NCBI GenBank assembly: GCA_954871525.1
Contig: OX940870.1
Coordinates: 12,679,501 to 12,743,500 of the forward strand
Length of the DNA stretch: 64,000 nucleotides
Reading direction: 5' to 3'
Source of the DNA: Parietaria judaica
Lineage: Eukaryota; Streptophyta; Magnoliopsida; Rosales; Urticaceae
The position numbers and the translations under genes were made by a program. Numbering within the stretch: the stretch's first letter is position 1; every line of letters starts with the position of its first letter. The notes under the pieces were generated by a model. That model was not told where the DNA came from, did not search any database, and worked only from the letters and a program-made list of their open reading frames with translations. Shown here piece by piece: positions 59,736 to 64,000 of the stretch.

Positions 59736-62009
59736 TGTTAGAAATCATTTACCGACCTAGAACTAAAACCGAACAACAGCGAACGATTCAAACAATACAA
59801 ACTGATCCGATACAAACATGTAAATCAAAGAAATCAACCGAGAACGCAACAATACACATGCAGCCACGGATCTCCGATCCTACCGAAACACATTCACACA
59901 CTCGACTACGGACATAAAACAATCAAGAAAGAAATCGGAACGACGAAACCTCATTCTAGGGCTCGGCACGATCGATCGGAGATCGATCTGTCATCAGTCC
60001 ACCTCACACGCCGAGAACGTCGCCGGAAACCACCGTCGCTACCACGAAGCTACGACTCCGATTCTACGGCCACCGCGCTCGCCACAACTCCGACCTCAGA
60101 CATGGTCGCGCTTCGGCGCGCCTACAGCCACGTACGAAGCAGCCTCCAATGGGTTCACCACCGACACACGGTGTACCGAGATCCGATCGTCAGCTTCCGG
60201 CAACAAGACAGGCGATCTTTTCGCTCGATTCTCTCTGCGATCTTCGCGCCTCTTCCGTCGTGTGAGTTAGGGCAACGAATCTGCCCTAAAGGAGTCAAAG
60301 AGCACGACTCTATGGAGCATTGGATCAAGGAGCAATCGATGACCAAGATTAACTCACTAAGCTGCATGTGTTGTGTTGATGCCGTTTTTTGGATCAAACA
60401 CTGTTGAGGCCCAAGTTGTGGATTTTGGGCCTGGCCCAATGTCGTTCGTTGACGTGGTGGGCTTTTGTTGACTTTTAGGTGGGCCTTGGTTGGCCTAATC
60501 GTGTGGATGGCTGATTTTCCCCCTCTGTTTATGGTTTTGATGGGACTCCGTTGACCTTGGGTGGTAGCCTGCTGACCTTTGAGTGAGTTTTTAGTTGACC
60601 GATATGAGGACCCTGAGTAGGTGTCCCTGGCACTTCTAGATTCGAAAGCCTCTTTTCCGTTCGAGGTCCAGGCTATCCGGGTCACTCACTACCTGTTACC
60701 GCAGGGCCTAGAATGGACAAGGCCGGGGTTACAGGTTTGGAGGCCACGCGAATCGGGGGTACCAGCGAATGGGGGAGTGCGTTCGACCAGGAAGTGAACC
60801 CTGGGGGGTTAGACTCTCCACCCGATATGGCTTGTTTAAGTCCGGGCCGGTGGAACTGTCCGCAGAGTCGTGGTATCTTTAAGAGATACAGGGACTAGGA
60901 GACAGAACCTATGCCGCGCAGAGCTTATAACAAGGGTAGGTGGGGTCTCGAACCTGCCCAGGATCTTCTCCAGGGGTTCCTCTTAGAGTGATCCCTCTGT
61001 CGTTCGGATCTTAGAGAAATTCCCTCAGGTCAGACCCTACGACCTGAATTGTGGGTCCCGTTACGTGTCCCCAGACAATACACACAGCCGCGCAGTGGAC
61101 TGGAGATAGGCTGGACACAGCGTAGAATGGGACCTATCAGGCGAGTCGAGGACCTTGTGAGAATTTCCCCAGGGCTTCCGCTTTTGTAAATTTCTCACTT
61201 TCCGGACCTGAAAAAAGGGAACACCCGAGGTCAAGGGAAACAGGGGGGGTTACCCCCTGATTCACCTCCGACGCTCAACATTAGAACGGTGTTTGAGGGG
61301 AGGCGAGTTTATAGGGAGTAGAGAGAGAATCGAGAGAACTCGAGTGAGTTTCGAAGTCATACCGTTTCAACTGAAATGAGCTTCTATTTATAATAGGATC
61401 CGGGGGTCTAGGTGCAATATAATATTGTCCGAGGGGTCCCTAGGCAATATTATATCTGCAGACTGGTCCCTGTGAAAAGAATCCATCTCAGCCGCCGGAT
61501 CGTTGATTTGACCAAAAGTATACTTTACTTTATGAAAAGTAAATGGTGCGCAAATCGAGGATCGATCTCGGCTGTCCATCCGGTTGCATGGGGATGCGCG
61601 CTGGTGATGTGATCGATGTGACGCGGCAAGGGAGATCGTGCCACGTGGCATGATCCGGGAGGCTGTGGCCTGGTGGGCCCCGCAAAAAGGTGCTTTTCAG
61701 CATCTTTTTGTTCCCGGGTGCGTCTTGCGTCCGTTTTTCATAAATTTTATGTCGCTTTTGGGTGTTTTCATATTTTTAGGAACACCGGGACACTTTGTTT
61801 TGCGAAAACGGGCCTTCGGAGGGCAGTTTGGTGTTAAATATGATTTAATTAATAAAGAAATGATTAAATAATATTTCTTTATTAATATTCTTTCCAAAAA
61901 TACCCCCCAACATGTTGCATTGTCGTTTATAAAACAAACGACACTAAGTTTAAAAGACCAACAACTTATGGTTAATGGGCTTGGGTCATTTAACGCTTCT
62001 CACCCAATA
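59736..62009 (-). mobile_element. Solo LTR-D, minus strand, split by LTR-A
   Basis: The ends on the plus strand are TGTTAGAAATC and CACCCAATA, the latter from CCCAACA by one transition. A perfect 5-bp target duplication GGAAT lies at 59731-59735 and 62010-62014. LTR-A (60374-61912 plus its TGTTG duplication) sits inside; without it LTR-D is about 730 bases. The middle is GC-rich and gives open frames on both strands up to 176 residues, but these cross the LTR boundaries and are not genes. Confidence 0.85.
60374..61912 (-). mobile_element. Solo LTR-A, clean copy (1539 bp)
   Basis: On the minus strand it begins TGTTGGGGGGTATTTT and ends GGCATCAACA. A perfect 5-bp target duplication TGTTG lies at 60369-60373 and 61913-61917. 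The TATA region is near 61395 (CCTATTATAAATAG on the minus strand). It is the reference copy for the LTR-A in each 11.7-kb unit. Confidence 0.93.
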
Positions 62010-62014
62010 GGAAT

Positions 62015-62436
62015 GAAATTTAAGTTTAAAATGTCACGTCCTTAAAAAAAGATTTTTTGACGAAATGAATACAAAATATTACAAGAATGTAATATAGACG
62101 TTTGAAATTTATTATTAGATGCAATTTTTCTTAAAATAATCCAAGATTACCGTGTAAATATAATTCGATAACACTATCCTCTATTGGTTTATTTTTAATT
62201 AACGAGATAATTTTATATTTTTCTAAATTGTTATGAGGAGAGTATAAAAATAAATTAAAATAAAATTCAAGGGTTTCTTTATCATTTTTAATAAAAAAAT
62301 TTAATATTACAAAAAATAAAAAGAGAAAGAGTATCTAAAGCAAAACTCTATGAAATCATATATATTACTGATGTTACTCATTTATTCAGTATAAATTAAT
62401 TGAGTCGGCGAAATTAGTTTATTGAAATTTTGATTA

Positions 62437-62475
<39 letters not shown>

Positions 62476-62488
62476 TTAGTGATATGGT
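62015..62488. other. AT-rich DNA with (AT)n microsatellite
   Basis: No gene is seen. An (AT)n run lies at 62439-62472, just before the MITE. Confidence 0.6.
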
Positions 62489-63085
62489 TAGGGATGAGCA
62501 TTTTAGACCCAACCCGATGGCCCAACCCAATCCGTTGGAGACCCGACCCCAATTTAACCCGCTCAATCTAACCTGCTCAAAATTGGGTCGGATCGGGCTG
62601 GACCCGACTATTATTCGGGTCGGGGTCGGGTCCAAAACCTTGGGTCGGGTCGGGGTCTCCGACCCGACCAATATAATTAATATATATTTCATATTAATTT
62701 TTATTCAAGTAGTGCAATCTTTAGTCTTTAAAAATTTCTAATTCTAAATTTTATTTAGATTCAAAGACCGTTCAATCTCTCATTTTCATGTTTTACATTG
62801 TTTAGAGTATGTTTGTTTGATTAAATTTGTTTGGGGTATTTTTACTTGAATTTTGAGTTACATTGATGTATTTTTTTCATATTATTTTTATTTATATAAG
62901 AGTAATTTTTAATTAATCGGGCCATGGCGACCCAAACCAACCCAACCCGATTTTTATTGGGTCGGTTTGGTTCGGGCATTAAAAATTTGTGGGTCGGATC
63001 GGGCTTTTTTTTAGGAACCCGAAGTGATCGGGTCGGGTCCATAAAAAGCGTCGGGGCGGCCCAACCCAACCCATGCTCACCCCTA
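62489..63085. mobile_element. hAT-type MITE (597 bp)
   Basis: The ends are TAGGGATGAGCA and TGCTCACCCCTA, which are near-perfect inverted repeats. A perfect 8-bp target duplication GATATGGT lies at 62481-62488 and 63086-63093. Both arms carry many GGGTCGG/CCCGACC motifs that could bind transposase or fold back. The middle is AT-rich and holds no gene. Confidence 0.95.
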
Positions 63086-63093
63086 GATATGGT

Positions 63094-63444
63094 AGTTGCA
63101 GAGAGTAGTTTCAAAAAAAGTTGCAGAGAGCCAGAGGCAGGGAGTAGTTTATAAATAAGTGGCCTAACCCGTCCCTTAGGCTAAGACTAAGTGATGATGC
63201 TCTTATGTGCTCTCATTTAAATAAAAGTAGGAAAATGTACAATTCATAAAGAATTAAAAAACTAATTAGTAACTCCAGCTAATTGATCGTTAATCATGGT
63301 TTAATCTTTCACTCCACTTTTTTGCTATTTCTTAGTCATTTCTGCAAATTCAATTTCTTATGCAGAAAGCAAGACTAATTTCATTTTCATCAACATTCGA
63401 CAAATCCGAATGCAACCGATCATATTTTTCGTCAACAAGACTAA
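63094..63444. other. Intergenic, 3' side of last gene
   Basis: AT-rich with no gene seen; it probably includes the 3' leader end of the minus-strand gene. Confidence 0.4.
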
Positions 63445-63994
63445 TCACATTGCTCGCTTTTTCTTCGCCACTCTGTTAATGATGAAATCATCATCGGAGT
63501 CCTCGTCGGAGCTCCCCTCATGCTTCCGCTTCTTACCACTCGCTTTGGCAGAGGGTTTGGATTCCGTCGTCTTCTTTTTGTTCGAAGTCACCGGTGTTGA
63601 TACCGTCTTCTTCTTCTCAGCAGGAGTTGGCGTTCTCTTAACAGTTTTGGTCGGAGAACTTAACTTTTGCAGATTACCCTTCTTCTTCTCTTTCTTCTTG
63701 AACACTTTCTCGGCCTCCTCTTCCGAAAGCAATCCGTATTCCATCATCCTGCAAAACCGGTCATTGCCTCCATATTCACAACAAGACGAAGAACGTTGAT
63801 TCATTATAAAAATAAAAATAAACTGCAAACTCTCACTGCTACAATCGGAACTCGGGTAAATCCTAGAAATTAATATCTCGTATAGAAAGTCAGAATCTTT
63901 TCAGGGTTCAGAAAAACGCTAACCAGAATTGAGCCATTTCGCTTCCAGGAATTTGCTTGAACAGCGATTCATAGAAAATCCTCAACGGGTCCCT
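63445..63994 (-). CDS. Lysine-rich nuclear-type protein, C-terminal part
   Basis: Two minus-strand exons are inside the window: 63924-63994 and 63445-63748. The acceptor of the first is at 63995-63996, so more exons lie beyond the window. The visible 124 residues begin RDPLRIFYESLFKQ and PGSEMAQFWMMEYGLLSEEE, a conserved plant block, then become Lys-rich. The tail has KKRKHEGSSDEDSDDDFIIN and ends VAKKKRAM. The basic runs suggest nuclear or nucleolar location, and the Ser-Asp-Glu stretch looks like a casein kinase 2 target. The family is plant-specific as far as I can tell, with no function I can name. Confidence 0.82.
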
Positions 63995-64000
63995 CTGTAA

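Noticed and set aside
60155..60685. Minus-strand frame of 176 residues
   Set aside because: It runs across the border between LTR-D and the inserted LTR-A, so it cannot be an evolved gene.
62414..63114. Frames of about 90 to 103 residues rich in Gly, Pro and Arg
   Set aside because: They come from the (AT)n tract and the GGGTCGG-rich arms of the hAT MITE.

Overview
The window is nuclear DNA of a flowering plant, very probably a eudicot. It has GT-AG introns, a TUB1-like beta-tubulin with the usual two plant introns, a plant-type BRISC/BRCA1-A subunit, a La-motif gene, solo LTRs, hAT and Mutator-like elements and a Cassandra-type LTR carrying 5S rRNA sequence. An asterid is possible, but I cannot fix the species. 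No tRNA, functional rRNA gene, CRISPR array, operon or intact gag/pol gene was seen. LTR families are labelled A to E here for convenience only.

Bases 1-25578 are a large tandem array: the end of one unit (1-2142), then two almost identical units of 11.72 kb (2143-13858 and 13859-25578). Each unit holds, in order, a 365-bp-period tandem repeat (about 12 copies), a GC-rich stretch built on GGCCGCGGC/GGCTGCGGC motifs, Mutator-like terminal sequence, a GC-rich gene-like fragment, a solo LTR-A interrupted by a hAT MITE and by an LTR-B-like block, one arm of a Mutator-like foldback element, and the 3' part of an LTR-B on the minus strand. The unit junction falls exactly between LTR-B and the 365-bp repeat. 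At the right edge (25578/25579) LTR-B instead runs on uninterrupted.

Bases 25579-32090 hold nested transposons: LTR-B carrying a solo LTR-C, an older LTR-C remnant, a possible leader exon or gene fragment, a MITE, and a 1766-bp non-autonomous hAT element ending about 250 bp before the next start codon.

Bases 32330-54800 are the gene-rich part: BRE/BRCC45 (13 exons, +), beta-tubulin (3 exons, +), a truncated LARP1-like La-motif gene (+), a dead hAT transposase (-) split by a solo LTR-C, a small three-pass membrane protein (+), a coiled-coil protein (5 exons, -), an LTR-E with repeats in its U3, a possible Pack-MULE, and a small nuclear-type protein (4 exons, -, with a GC-AG intron) whose 5' side abuts a 991-bp foldback element.

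Bases 54810-63100 are again transposon-rich: Cassandra LTR, solo LTR-B, solo LTR-D carrying a solo LTR-A, and a hAT MITE with perfect 8-bp target duplication. The window ends inside a minus-strand gene for a lysine-rich acidic-tailed protein (63445-63994, 5' part outside). The host genes have no evident shared pathway; they are ordinary housekeeping or unknown plant genes between transposon clusters.
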